Shown here: positions 32,285 through 40,758 of the stretch, one piece after another | How the letters are laid out: each line of letters starts with the position of its first letter | How positions within the stretch are numbered: position 1 is the stretch's first letter | Source: an uncultured Muribaculaceae bacterium | Lineage (GTDB): Bacteria; Bacteroidota; Bacteroidia; Bacteroidales; Muribaculaceae | Direction: 5' to 3' | Length of the DNA: 64,000 nucleotides | NCBI GenBank assembly: GCA_910577585.1 | Contig: CAJTNN010000014.1 | Coordinates: 1 to 64,000 of the forward strand | The notes under the pieces: generated by a model | Databases searched by the model: none | What the model was told of the DNA's origin: nothing | Seen by the model: the letters and a program-made list of their open reading frames with translations, nothing else | Position numbers and translations under genes: made by a program

Positions 32285-32500
32285 ATGACTGAAAAATCAT
32301 CGCACGACAAAATCGAAATCCGCTCCGGGAAGGTTAGAAATATTCTTGGTGAAGTCCCTAATCCGATTATACGCTGGGGTATCTCCATTTTATTTATTAT
32401 CTTCATAGGGTTGATTCTTATAGTATTGAAGCTCAGGTTCCCATATGGCAATGGAGAGTCTATATGGCAACACATCTTTTCCTCAAGCCTAAATATTTGA
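32285..32500 (+). CDS. 71-residue membrane protein resembling the N-terminus of HlyD
   Basis: The sequence KIEIRSGKVRNILGEVPNPI followed by IRWGISILFIIFIGLILIVL resembles the opening of Bacteroidetes HlyD-family adaptors (a short LRS...EILG...P...RWG motif, then one membrane helix). The coiled coil, lipoyl and barrel domains are missing; the frame ends after IWQHIFSSSLNI. It could be a truncated adaptor gene or a real small membrane subunit. It is the last gene of the RiPP operon, 52 bases after the transporter, and the shared bidirectional terminator follows. Confidence 0.6.
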   Translation: MTEKSSHDKIEIRSGKVRNILGEVPNPIIRWGISILFIIFIGLILIVLKLRFPYGNGESIWQHIFSSSLNI

Positions 32501-32540
32501 ATCCGATCAGGGCAGCCTCATCACCGTAAGCATAGGCGCG

Positions 32541-32589
32541 CAGTACCCACCGGAAATGCGGCTCACTCCGACATTCCCGGTGGGTACTG
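32541..32589. terminator. Bidirectional terminator between the RiPP operon and the efflux operon
   Basis: CAGTACCCACCGG (32541-32553) pairs with CCGGTGGGTACTG (32577-32589), with inner AATG/CATT and CGG/CCG pairs. It lies between convergent genes ending at 32,500 and 32,619. Confidence 0.75.
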
Positions 32590-32618
32590 ATGGTGGATTG
32601 GACGATGGTGGGGAGGGG

Positions 32619-33830
32619 TTATTCGGCGGTGCGGTCCCAGGAGGTGTCGTGCGATGAGGCGAGGATGGCCGGGCGCTGGATGAAGCGCTGCACGAGGTAG
32701 GCGGCCACGAGATAGGCCCCGGCCATGATCCAGAGATTGATGAACTCGGTGCGCACCTGCGACAGGGCGGCGCCATTGGTGTTCATGCGTATGAAGCCCT
32801 CGACGCCCCATGTGGCCGGAACGCAGTCGGCAAGCACGCGCCATACGCCCGTGATGGCGTAGCGGGGCCACGTCAGACCCGAGAGGAAGAGGAAGATGAC
32901 CGAAGTCACCACCCAGAGCACAAACACACTCTCACGCTCCTTCACAATCCCCTGGAAGCAGAATCCCATGCCGATGGTAGAGAAGATGAAGGGTATGACG
33001 AATATGAACTCCTCGAGCAGATTACCCTCCATCGGGAAGCGGAACATCAGCGGCACATAATGCACCACATACATCACCGGCACGATAAACAGAATCAGGT
33101 ACAGACTCCCTTCGCCCAGCATCGAGGCCAGCACTCCGGGTCGGGCTCCGCGTCCCGCGATATAGAACGACTTCCCGGGCGCCCCGCGCTTCGCGCCCCC
33201 CGCCATGCCTATGGCCAGCACCAGCGCCTGCTGCAGAATCAGAATCAATATGCCGGGCATGACAAAAGAATCGAATCCACCCTCGATATTGCCCAAAGCC
33301 ACATTGTTGATCGGCATAAGGTCGCCGGTGGCGATAGTCTCCACAAGCGGGGCTATGTTGTCGATGCGCTCGGTGGTGAGGGTGGCCCCGAGATCCTGCA
33401 TCACATCGGTGGCACTCACCAGCAGACCGCGGTAGCGCAGCAGCAGCGACATCTCGCAATACATCACCGCCTCGGCCTGCTCGGCATTCCCCGCCTTGCG
33501 GCCGAATCCTTCGGGAATCTCCAGGATGCCGTAGGCATCATGCTGATGCATGGCGCGTTTGGCCTCAGAGAGATTTGCAGCGTAGCCGATTACCCATGTG
33601 CCCTGCGTGGCATCCATGCGGCGCACCAGCTCGCGCGACAGCGGCGAGCGGTCGTTGTCGACCACCACCAGCTGCACCTCCCTCACCAGCTCAGGATTAT
33701 AGATCAGCGAATACACCAGAGGGTAGGCCAATGGCAGGAGGAAGATGAAGATGAGTATGCCGAGGTTCCCCTTCACCAGCTTCATCTCCTGGATAAACGC
33801 ATGATAATATTCTTTGAAGAATTTTTTCAT
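32619..33830 (-). CDS. ABC-2-type inner-membrane permease, second of two
   Basis: A 403-residue permease with an N-terminal membrane helix (GILIFIFLLPLAYPLVYSLI), a periplasmic domain of about 150 residues (VVVDNDRSPLSRELVRRMD) and a C-terminal block of five helices, the layout of YbhS/YhiH-type ABC-2 exporter subunits. It is the last gene of the operon tolC-hlyD-permease-permease, separated from the preceding permease by a perfect hairpin. No ATP-binding subunit is encoded in the operon. A role in exporting a drug or envelope component is inferred. Confidence 0.85.
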   Translation of the reverse strand: MKKFFKEYYHAFIQEMKLVKGNLGILIFIFLLPLAYPLVYSLIYNPELVREVQLVVVDNDRSPLSRELVRRMDATQGTWVIGYAANLSEAKRAMHQHDAYGILEIPEGFGRKAGNAEQAEAVMYCEMSLLLRYRGLLVSATDVMQDLGATLTTERIDNIAPLVETIATGDLMPINNVALGNIEGGFDSFVMPGILILILQQALVLAIGMAGGAKRGAPGKSFYIAGRGARPGVLASMLGEGSLYLILFIVPVMYVVHYVPLMFRFPMEGNLLEEFIFVIPFIFSTIGMGFCFQGIVKERESVFVLWVVTSVIFLFLSGLTWPRYAITGVWRVLADCVPATWGVEGFIRMNTNGAALSQVRTEFINLWIMAGAYLVAAYLVQRFIQRPAILASSHDTSWDRTAE

Positions 33831-33849
33831 TGGATGATATTTTTTCCGT

Positions 33850-33878
33850 CCCCGGCATAGGGTGGCCCTATGCCGGGG
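33850..33878 (-). terminator. Intercistronic hairpin within the efflux operon
   Basis: CCCCGGCATAGGG (33850-33862), loop TGG, CCCTATGCCGGGG (33866-33878), a perfect 13-bp stem lying between the two permease genes. No T-run follows on the minus strand, so it may act as an mRNA stabiliser or partial attenuator rather than a true terminator. Confidence 0.55.
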
Positions 33879-33908
33879 GCGTGGCGAAATGTAGCGCCGG
33901 GGTGTGTG

Positions 33909-35066
33909 TCAAGGGATATATACCGGCCGGAGCAGCGCCTTGCGCAGACGCGGCAGCAGCGGCAGCGGAGCCAGCATGAAGATTATGTAGGCCACATACC
34001 ACAGACGTGAATAATAGATATCTATGCCATTCAGAGCCTGGTCGACGTAGATCAGATAGTTGTAGCGTATGGGCAGGATATAGCTGAATATCGCCACCGC
34101 CCCATACATGCTCTGCACCGGAAACGAGAACGCCGCGATCGAGAACGACAGAATTCCCGACAGAGCGCACAGCGTAAGCGACAGACGCAGATTAGGCAAC
34201 GCCGCGAAAATCAGCAGGCCGAACCCTTGCGAAGCGAGCACAAACATCAGCTGCGACAGAGTCAGCCACCACCACGACCCGTGCATCGGATACCCCTGCC
34301 AGCCGAAGAGCCACGACTCCATGAAGATCACGATCACCCACCAGAGCAGCGTCTGCGGCAGCAGTTTGGCAGTCACCGCCCGCAGCACCGAGCCCCGCGC
34401 AGTCTGCATCAGCCGCACCGAACTGCCATACTTGATCTCCTGTCCGAGACTGAAGCATGTGATGAGCAGAATCATCAGCTGTATCACACAAGGCACGAAG
34501 CTATTGCAGAGATATATGGCATAGTTAAGCTCAGGGTTGCCGAGGCCGCGCACATTGATGTTGACCGGCATAAGCATAGCAGCCGCATCGCCCGAGAAAC
34601 CCACGCTCTCGGCCACCGTCGAGGCCACGCCGGCCTTCGTATAGAGCGCCGTGGTCTTGAACGTCTTGTAGAGCAGCGATGCCGGCACGTAATACGTCAT
34701 GTTGGTATAGAACGTGATGGCCGGGCCGCGTCCTGCCAGAAGGTCGGCCTCGAAGTTATCCGGGATAAGGAAGAACCCGTAGATCGTCCCCTCCTGCACA
34801 AGATGGCGCCCCTGGGTGTACGACTCCGGAGTCTCCACCACATCCACCATCTGCATCCCCGCCAGCTGCTGGCTGATCTGGCGCGACATCGAGGTGCCGT
34901 CGGCATCGACTATGCCGGCTGGCGCCTTCACCGGCAGCCCCTCCTGCATCAGCGAGGTCAGAAACAGGATGCAGAATAGCGGCAGCAGGAATATGCCCAC
35001 CCAATAGATAGGGCGGCGCACAATCTGCAGCAGACTCCGCTTGAATATCTGGCCGAACGCACTCAT
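33909..35066 (-). CDS. ABC-2-type inner-membrane permease, first of two
   Basis: A 385-residue permease with the same layout as its neighbour: an N-terminal helix (IYWVGIFLLPLFCILFLTSL), a periplasmic domain beginning VKAPAGIVDADGTSMSRQIS, then five or six C-terminal helices. The start overlaps the HlyD stop by four bases (ATGA), so the genes are translationally coupled. Together the two permeases would form a heterodimeric ABC-2 channel. The lack of a dedicated ATPase means that one encoded elsewhere is used or that the family works differently. Confidence 0.85.
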   Translation of the reverse strand: MSAFGQIFKRSLLQIVRRPIYWVGIFLLPLFCILFLTSLMQEGLPVKAPAGIVDADGTSMSRQISQQLAGMQMVDVVETPESYTQGRHLVQEGTIYGFFLIPDNFEADLLAGRGPAITFYTNMTYYVPASLLYKTFKTTALYTKAGVASTVAESVGFSGDAAAMLMPVNINVRGLGNPELNYAIYLCNSFVPCVIQLMILLITCFSLGQEIKYGSSVRLMQTARGSVLRAVTAKLLPQTLLWWVIVIFMESWLFGWQGYPMHGSWWWLTLSQLMFVLASQGFGLLIFAALPNLRLSLTLCALSGILSFSIAAFSFPVQSMYGAVAIFSYILPIRYNYLIYVDQALNGIDIYYSRLWYVAYIIFMLAPLPLLPRLRKALLRPVYIP

Positions 35067-36088
35067 TTCTCGATACCTTCATATATGACCGACATGCCCG
35101 GACGGAAGTTGGGAATCGGCTTCTCCGGCCGCGCCTTGATCTGGAATGTGCGCGCGTCATAGTCGCCGGTAGACTTGGTGGCCTGCCAGTTGGCATAAGT
35201 GCCGAGGTCCTTGATATAATATACGTTGAGGCTCACCGTAGTGTCGAGAGCCGGGATATAGGCCTTCATCTTCGAGCCCAGCTTTATATCCTTCAGCAGA
35301 TTCTCGCGCACATTGAAAGTGGCCCAATGGTCAGACTTCTGCAGGGTCATAATCGGGGCTCCGGTAGCCACCAGCTCGCTCACCTGCGGATAGACCACCG
35401 TGATGTCGCCATCGCAGGGGGCCACGAGATACTGGTCTTCGAGCAGAGCATTGACCTCATCGACCGAACCCTTGGCCACATTCACCATAGCCTGTGCGGC
35501 CTCCTTATCCTCCTTCTGCGCTCCGGCCACAGCCAGCTCATACTGGCTCTTGGCAGCCGCCTCGGCCGCCTTGGCCGCATCATAAGCAGCCTTGGCCTCA
35601 TCGCGCTTCTGCTCGCTCACCACACCCTTGGCGTAGAGATTCTGCAGGCGCGTATAGGTCTTCTCGGTGATTCCGGCAGCCGCCTGGGCCTGGGTCCAGA
35701 GGTCGCGCGCGGCCGAGATAATCTGGGTGCGTGTGCCGGCGTCAACCTTGCGGTTGGCCGCAGAGGCCGCGGTCTCCATCGCCTTCGCCTGATTCATGCG
35801 CGCCTCCACGAGTGTAGAGTGTATATGCACCAGCGTGTCGCCCGCTTTGACGTGGTCGCCCTCCTTGACAAAGATTTCAGCCACGCGACCCGGCATTTTG
35901 CCCGAGATGCGCACCTCGGTCGCCTCACCCTGGCCCTGCACAGTGTCAGGCCCCTGCTTGATGCAGAGGAAGCCCACGATGGCCAGCGCGGCCACAATCA
36001 GCACAATCACCAGAATAGTGATTAGCAGCATCCGATCCTTCTTGCTCACCTGCAGCGAGTCATTAGCTATATTATTGTTGTCGTTCAT
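35063..36088 (-). CDS. HlyD-family periplasmic adaptor protein
   Basis: A 341-residue membrane-fusion protein: one N-terminal membrane helix (LLITILVIVLIVAALAIVGF), a first lipoyl half (GRVAEIFVKEGDHVKAGDTL), a long coiled-coil hairpin (about 85-190, Ala/Lys/Glu-rich), the second lipoyl half (YLVAPCDGDITVVYPQVSEL) and a beta-barrel. It links the inner-membrane permeases to the TolC-like channel. It lies 69 bases after the TolC gene and overlaps the first permease. Confidence 0.9.
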   Translation of the reverse strand: MNDNNNIANDSLQVSKKDRMLLITILVIVLIVAALAIVGFLCIKQGPDTVQGQGEATEVRISGKMPGRVAEIFVKEGDHVKAGDTLVHIHSTLVEARMNQAKAMETAASAANRKVDAGTRTQIISAARDLWTQAQAAAGITEKTYTRLQNLYAKGVVSEQKRDEAKAAYDAAKAAEAAAKSQYELAVAGAQKEDKEAAQAMVNVAKGSVDEVNALLEDQYLVAPCDGDITVVYPQVSELVATGAPIMTLQKSDHWATFNVRENLLKDIKLGSKMKAYIPALDTTVSLNVYYIKDLGTYANWQATKSTGDYDARTFQIKARPEKPIPNFRPGMSVIYEGIEK

Positions 36089-36157
36089 AAGATAGTCTCC
36101 TGAATATGTAAGTGTCTATAAAAAATTAATTTATCGCCTGAAAGGGCTGATGAGGTC

Positions 36158-37609
36158 TCAATAAAGTGTGCCGAGTACCTTCGACAGATATACCTCGCAG
36201 AGGCGTATGCCGATCTGGGCGTCGATCTTCTCGGAATTAGCCGCCAGCCAGGCCGTCTGCGCCGCTATGACATCGTCGGTGGTGAGCACACCCTCGCGGT
36301 ATCCCAGCTGCGCCGAGCGCAGATTCTCTTCAGCCTTCTCCATATTGGAGAGTGTCATGTCGTAGGTCTTGTAAGCCTCATCGAAGCTATACTGCGCCTG
36401 ACTCACCTGCAGCTGCACCTTCTCCTCCAGATCCTCGAGCATCAGGCGCTGTGCATTGGTTGTGGCCTTTGTGGCCCGGTAGTGGTTGTAGTGCTGCCCC
36501 CAGTGCCAGAGAGGGATGGTGACTGTGGCCCCCACGCTGAAGCCTCCGCCGAACTTCTTCTCGAAGCCATGGTTGACATTCGGGTTAGAGAAGGAATACA
36601 TGCCCACAGCCGCCACCTTCGGCAGCATAGCCCCCAGCGCCAGGCGCTCGCGGCCCCCGAGGATGTTGATGCTCTGGCGGATAACCTCCAGGTCGGCACG
36701 CCGGGCATAGACATCAGGCATGTTGACATCCACCGGGGCTGCCTGATATGCAGCCGACGGCCCATTCTCATCGGCCAGCACCATCTGCGAATGCACGGGG
36801 AGCCCGCACAACTGCGCCAGCGCCATGCGGGCCAGCGAGAGTCCATTCTCAACCTTTGTCTGCGCGATGCGCGCCTCATTCAGCTTCACATCCACAGTCA
36901 GCAGGTCAGAGCGTGTGGCCATACCCTCATCGAGCAGAGCCTGAACATTATGGTCGAGCGAATCCACAAGCGCTACGAAGCTCTCGGCCAGACGCTTCTT
37001 CTCGCAGAGCGACACCACTGTCCAGTACGCCTGGTCGACGCCGAACACCACATCCTGCACCGCCGAATTCTTCATCGCCACAGCGGCATTCTCGGCATAA
37101 TGCGTGATGTCGTTCATAGCCTTGATCATGCCACCCATGAAGATAGGCTGCGTCAGCGTGAATGCACCCGCAAACACATTATGGATATCGTAGCTCATGG
37201 CCTCCTTCGGGATTACCGCTACTTCGGTAGGTATCAAGCCACCCGAAGAGGGGTCCTTGATCGGTGTGCCGTCGGGGGTGGTGAGTATATTATACTTGAA
37301 GCTCTGTGTGGCCGGGTCGAAACTCATCGTAGGGAGTTTGGCATCCTCAGCCAGGAGCTCGATCTGATTCTGATTGTACATGTATCCCCCCGTAAAGTCG
37401 ATACCGGGCAGATAGGCCGCGAAAGCAGCCTTCTTCTCGTAGCCGGCGCCACGTATACCCTCTTCAGCCAGGCGTATGGTCTTGTTGTTGCGCAAGGCCA
37501 TGTTGCGGCATGAGTCGAGGCTCACCTGTGCGGCTGCCGGCACAGTGGCCAGCAGCGAGGCGCATAGCAGCGAGCCTGCGGCGAGGGTTCTGGTTTTGAT
37601 ATTGCTCAT
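36158..37609 (-). CDS. TolC-family outer-membrane channel
   Basis: From the ATG at 37609 (MSNIKTRTLAAGSLLCASLL) the protein has 483 residues with a signal peptide ending near AAAQ. TolC-family marks are LDSCRNMALRNNKTIRLAEE at the mature N-terminus, two long coiled-coil repeats, and a C-terminal QVSQAQYSFDEAYKTYDMTL segment. It forms the trimeric exit duct for the efflux system encoded downstream. The frame extends to a TTG at 37624, but that start is unlikely. A promoter and a 50-bp perfect palindrome precede it. Confidence 0.9.
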   Translation of the reverse strand: MSNIKTRTLAAGSLLCASLLATVPAAAQVSLDSCRNMALRNNKTIRLAEEGIRGAGYEKKAAFAAYLPGIDFTGGYMYNQNQIELLAEDAKLPTMSFDPATQSFKYNILTTPDGTPIKDPSSGGLIPTEVAVIPKEAMSYDIHNVFAGAFTLTQPIFMGGMIKAMNDITHYAENAAVAMKNSAVQDVVFGVDQAYWTVVSLCEKKRLAESFVALVDSLDHNVQALLDEGMATRSDLLTVDVKLNEARIAQTKVENGLSLARMALAQLCGLPVHSQMVLADENGPSAAYQAAPVDVNMPDVYARRADLEVIRQSINILGGRERLALGAMLPKVAAVGMYSFSNPNVNHGFEKKFGGGFSVGATVTIPLWHWGQHYNHYRATKATTNAQRLMLEDLEEKVQLQVSQAQYSFDEAYKTYDMTLSNMEKAEENLRSAQLGYREGVLTTDDVIAAQTAWLAANSEKIDAQIGIRLCEVYLSKVLGTLY

Positions 37610-37640
37610 AGTGCGATAAGGCAAAGGTTGTCGAATTTCC

Positions 37641-37690
37641 GGTGAATCATCATAAGAAGTTGTTTAAACAACTTCTTATGATGATTCACC
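37641..37690. repeat. 50-bp perfect palindrome upstream of the efflux operon
   Basis: Positions 37641-37665 are the exact reverse complement of 37666-37690, centred on GTTTAAAC. The central AAGTTGTTTAAACAACTT is shared with palindromes at 47,873 and 54,053. It lies between the -7 box at 37,701 and the tolC start, so the transcript would begin at or just before it. It may be an operator or an RNA hairpin. Confidence 0.85.
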
Positions 37691-37700
37691 TAATAGAATT

Positions 37701-37709
37701 ACAAAATTA
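37701..37709 (-). promoter_or_regulatory. Promoter of the tolC-hlyD-permease operon
   Basis: TAATTTTGT on the minus strand is an exact TAnnTTTG box. ATTG about 20 bases upstream is a one-mismatch -33 element. The start of transcription would fall at the edge of the 50-bp palindrome. Confidence 0.6.
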
Positions 37710-37800
37710 TGTAAAAATTGTTTAATAATCAATTTCCAAACTCCTCAAACCCTCAATAATCTCTTTTGGATTTCGCTTGAATCTCACTTGGCTGCCCGGG

Positions 37801-38817
37801 TCAGTCGTAGAGATGCGCGTTGCGGTTCTTGGTGTGGAAATCAGTGGTGAAGACAGCCCGCATAATCGAGATAAACGCCTGCGGATGCATGCGCAGCAGA
37901 TTTGCGCGCCACCACTTCTTCAGGCCCAGCTCACCCACCGGAGGGGGCGGGAACCCCTGGCAGAGCTCGCTTATCTCCCTCACCACCTGCATGCGTCGCG
38001 AGGGTTCGGCCTCATACCGCGCCACAGTCTTGGCCGCATTGATTGCCGCCTGCCATAGATATGCCGACCGCTCGCTGGGAGAGAAGAGTCCCGGCGCGAC
38101 TTCATTGATGGCCCGCTCGCGCTCGATGCATGACTGCAGATACTCCCGGCGCGATGACGAGAAGTTTGAGTTGACGATGCTCCCCTTGCGGCGCCGGTAG
38201 TGATAAAGGGGTTCCGGTGCAAGCACCGCACTCTTTATAGAGGATAGCCAGATATTGAAGGTACGGATATCCTCAAACACCTTCCCTTCCGGGAAATCCG
38301 GGCCGATGCACTCACGGCGGAAGAGTTTGTTCCACATATAGTTCGGCAGCATCTTGTCATGTGCGAGCTCGCGGATAATCCCTTTTTGGTCAAGTACTAT
38401 GGTGTGGGCCACGAGCGGTTTGCGGCGCGAGGTGCCCACATACTCGTTGATGAAACCTACCTGGGCCATATCAGTGCCATGCGAGGTAATCAGATGGTGA
38501 AGGCGACTGAAAAGGTCAGGCGCCGCCCAGTCATCAGAATCGATAAACCCAATGAATCGCCCTTTCGCCTCGCGCAGACCTGTGTTGCGGGCGGCCGATA
38601 GTCCACCGTTGGGACGGTGAATCACTCTGAAGCGACTGTCGGCCGCTGCGTATTCTTCGCATATGGCCGGTGAAGAGTCGGGCGAGCCGTCGTCGACGAG
38701 TATGCACTCCCAGTCGGTGAAGCTCTGGGCAAGAATCGAGTCAAGACATTCACGCAGATAGCGCTCCACCTTATAGATGGGCACAATGATGGATATTTCG
38801 GGTCTCGGTTGTGTCAT
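37801..38817 (-). CDS. Family 2 glycosyltransferase
   Basis: A 338-residue GT-A enzyme. The N-terminal half carries ISIIVPIYKVERYLRECLDS, the nucleotide-binding LVDDGSPDSS, PNGGLSAARNTGL and the metal-binding GFIDSDDW (DxD-type). The C-terminal third is helical and basic with no membrane segment, as in capsular or O-antigen sugar transferases. It is divergent from the glycosyltransferase-Stealth-acyltransferase operon at 38,945. The sugar donor and acceptor are unknown. Confidence 0.88.
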   Translation of the reverse strand: MTQPRPEISIIVPIYKVERYLRECLDSILAQSFTDWECILVDDGSPDSSPAICEEYAAADSRFRVIHRPNGGLSAARNTGLREAKGRFIGFIDSDDWAAPDLFSRLHHLITSHGTDMAQVGFINEYVGTSRRKPLVAHTIVLDQKGIIRELAHDKMLPNYMWNKLFRRECIGPDFPEGKVFEDIRTFNIWLSSIKSAVLAPEPLYHYRRRKGSIVNSNFSSSRREYLQSCIERERAINEVAPGLFSPSERSAYLWQAAINAAKTVARYEAEPSRRMQVVREISELCQGFPPPPVGELGLKKWWRANLLRMHPQAFISIMRAVFTTDFHTKNRNAHLYD

Positions 38818-38878
38818 GGCCGTAATAGATTCGTATTGGGGCTACGGTGAATTTTAAAAGGGTTATATCTTTTTTTTT

Positions 38879-38919
38879 GCAAAGGTATGAAAATTGTCTA
38901 AATAAATAACTAAATTTGT
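38879..38919. promoter_or_regulatory. Divergent -7 boxes between two glycosyltransferase genes
   Basis: Minus strand TACCTTTGC (38879-38887) and plus strand TAAATTTGT (38911-38919) both match TAnnTTTG and face the two genes. Neither has a good TTTG at the -33 distance. Confidence 0.4.
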
Positions 38920-38944
38920 TGTAGCAAATAAATTCGGGAAGGAT

Positions 38945-39781
38945 ATGAAGAAGATAATGGCGCTCACTATGGCGCGCAACGACAGGTTTCTACGCAAATG
39001 GGTTGACTATTATGCCTCGCGCCTTGGCGCGGAGAATCTGCGTGTCTTTCTTGATGGCGAAGACCAGGAGGTGCCCGACTTCTGCGCCGGCATACAGGTG
39101 CGTGTGCTGCCGAAGATGCAGGGGAATGTGGTCGACACCGACCGCAAACGCTCGCGCTTCATGTCGGATGTGGCCGCAAGGCTTATGGACGCCGAGGGGG
39201 CCGACATGGTGATTGCCACCGATGCCGACGAATTTCTCGTCGTCGACCCGGACTGCGGCATGGAGCTGCGCGAATTTCTGAGTTCTCTGCCGGATTATCC
39301 CTGCTACTCAGGGCTCGGTGTCGATGTGATGCAGCATCTGCCCGCTGAGGCCCCGGCCGACTTCAGTCGCCCCTTCCTCAGCCAGCGTAGCCGTGGCTGG
39401 CTCCACTCGCGCTATACGAAACCCTCAGTCATCACCCGCCCCAAAGTGTGGGGTGGGGGCTACCACCGCGTGAAGCACACCAACTACCATATCATCCCCG
39501 GCCTCTACCTCTTTCACTTCGGAGGGGTCGATATTGAGAGCCTGCGCCAGATTTCGGCCGATGAGTCGCGTGTGGCCAACGGCTGGACCCGCCACCAGCT
39601 AAAGCGCCAGCGTGCGGTAGAGCGTGTGAGCCGAGTCGAAGCCCTCGACTGGGAGCCTACCGTAGAGCGCATGCGCTGCATGCAGACACTCTGCCGCCCT
39701 ATCTTCGCACTCAACAAACCCACCACCTTCGGCCTTATCCGGGTGGTCAGAATACCCGAACGCTTCAAAGAGATAATATGA
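38945..39781 (+). CDS. Glycosyltransferase family 2-like protein (Glyco_tranf_2_4 type)
   Basis: A 278-residue protein starting MKKIMALTMARNDRFLRKWV, with RVFLDGEDQEVPDF, the DxD-like IATDADEFLVVDP at about 92-104 and a C-terminal VWGGGYHRVKHTNYHIIPGL. This fits the GT2/GT92-like group that reads as MARND...W...Y...G...TDADEF. It overlaps the downstream Stealth gene by four bases (ATGA). The grouping with a Stealth sugar-phosphotransferase and a lipid A acyltransferase suggests cell-surface glycan or lipooligosaccharide decoration. Confidence 0.8.
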   Translation: MKKIMALTMARNDRFLRKWVDYYASRLGAENLRVFLDGEDQEVPDFCAGIQVRVLPKMQGNVVDTDRKRSRFMSDVAARLMDAEGADMVIATDADEFLVVDPDCGMELREFLSSLPDYPCYSGLGVDVMQHLPAEAPADFSRPFLSQRSRGWLHSRYTKPSVITRPKVWGGGYHRVKHTNYHIIPGLYLFHFGGVDIESLRQISADESRVANGWTRHQLKRQRAVERVSRVEALDWEPTVERMRCMQTLCRPIFALNKPTTFGLIRVVRIPERFKEII

Positions 39782-40758
39782 TGACATCCGACATAGATAT
39801 AGTCTACACATGGGTCGACGGCAGCGACCCCGAACTCAACCGCCGCCGCGCCCTCTATGCCTCTAACGACAAAGAGAATGTGAAAGGTGACGACAAGGGG
39901 GGCGACACACGATATTCAAATCTCGGCGAACTGGCTTGGTCGGTGGCTTCGGTCAACCGCTTCATGCCCTGGGTGCGCCGCATCTACATAGTCACCGATG
40001 GCCAGGACCCCTCGCGCGAACTGGAGCTGACGCTGCGCAACTTCCCTTCGCCGATACCGGTGGAGGTGGTCGACCACAAGGTCATCTTCCGCGGCTACGA
40101 AGCATTCCTGCCCGTATTCAACTGCAATTCAATCGAGACAATGCTCTGGCGCATACCCGGCCTGAGCGAGAAATATATCTACTTCAACGACGACACCTTC
40201 GTCATGGCCCCGATGCAGCCCGAAGAGTGGTTTGACCGCGGCAAGATGGTGCTGCATGGCCACCGCATGAACCGCTACTGGGCCCAACTGCTCGACAACC
40301 TCCGATTCAAGAACGGCAAACGCATCCTCGGCTTCAAAACACCGATGCTGATGTCGGCAAAAATCGCCGAGTCTCACCACATACTCTATTACTATCATAC
40401 CCCCACTGCCCAGCTGCGCCATCTCTTCGAGGACTTCTATGAGTGCCACCGGTGCTATATCAGCTGCAATATCTATCCAAAATTCCGCGACCGCTACCAC
40501 TTCTCGCCGCATTCGCTCTGCAATCTGCTTGCCGAGCAGGCCGGTCTTCTGCGGCTCGAACGCAGCAACATCAACCTCTTTCTCAAGCCCACCGCCAAGC
40601 GCCCCGATTATCTCACCAAGCGACTGGCACGTGCCGACCGCGACCCCAATCTGAAACTCGGCTGCATAAGCTCGCTTGATAAAGCCTCCGATGCCCAGCG
40701 TGAGGAATTCACGCAGTGGATAATGCGCAGACTTCAACTCAAACCCGTAGAGGAGTGA
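39778..40758 (+). CDS. Stealth-family sugar-phosphate transferase
   Basis: A 326-residue protein with the Stealth conserved regions: CR1 IDIVYTWVDGSDPEL (residues 5-19), CR2 including NLGELAWSVASVNRFMPWVR, IYIVTDGQDP and KYIYFNDDTFVMAPM, then a CR3-like YYYHTPTAQLRHLFEDFYEC. Stealth proteins transfer sugar-1-phosphates, for example GlcNAc-1-P, to build phosphodiester-linked polysaccharides, and are related to eukaryotic GNPTAB. It is coupled to the preceding glycosyltransferase and overlaps the acyltransferase gene. Confidence 0.88.
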   Translation: MMTSDIDIVYTWVDGSDPELNRRRALYASNDKENVKGDDKGGDTRYSNLGELAWSVASVNRFMPWVRRIYIVTDGQDPSRELELTLRNFPSPIPVEVVDHKVIFRGYEAFLPVFNCNSIETMLWRIPGLSEKYIYFNDDTFVMAPMQPEEWFDRGKMVLHGHRMNRYWAQLLDNLRFKNGKRILGFKTPMLMSAKIAESHHILYYYHTPTAQLRHLFEDFYECHRCYISCNIYPKFRDRYHFSPHSLCNLLAEQAGLLRLERSNINLFLKPTAKRPDYLTKRLARADRDPNLKLGCISSLDKASDAQREEFTQWIMRRLQLKPVEE

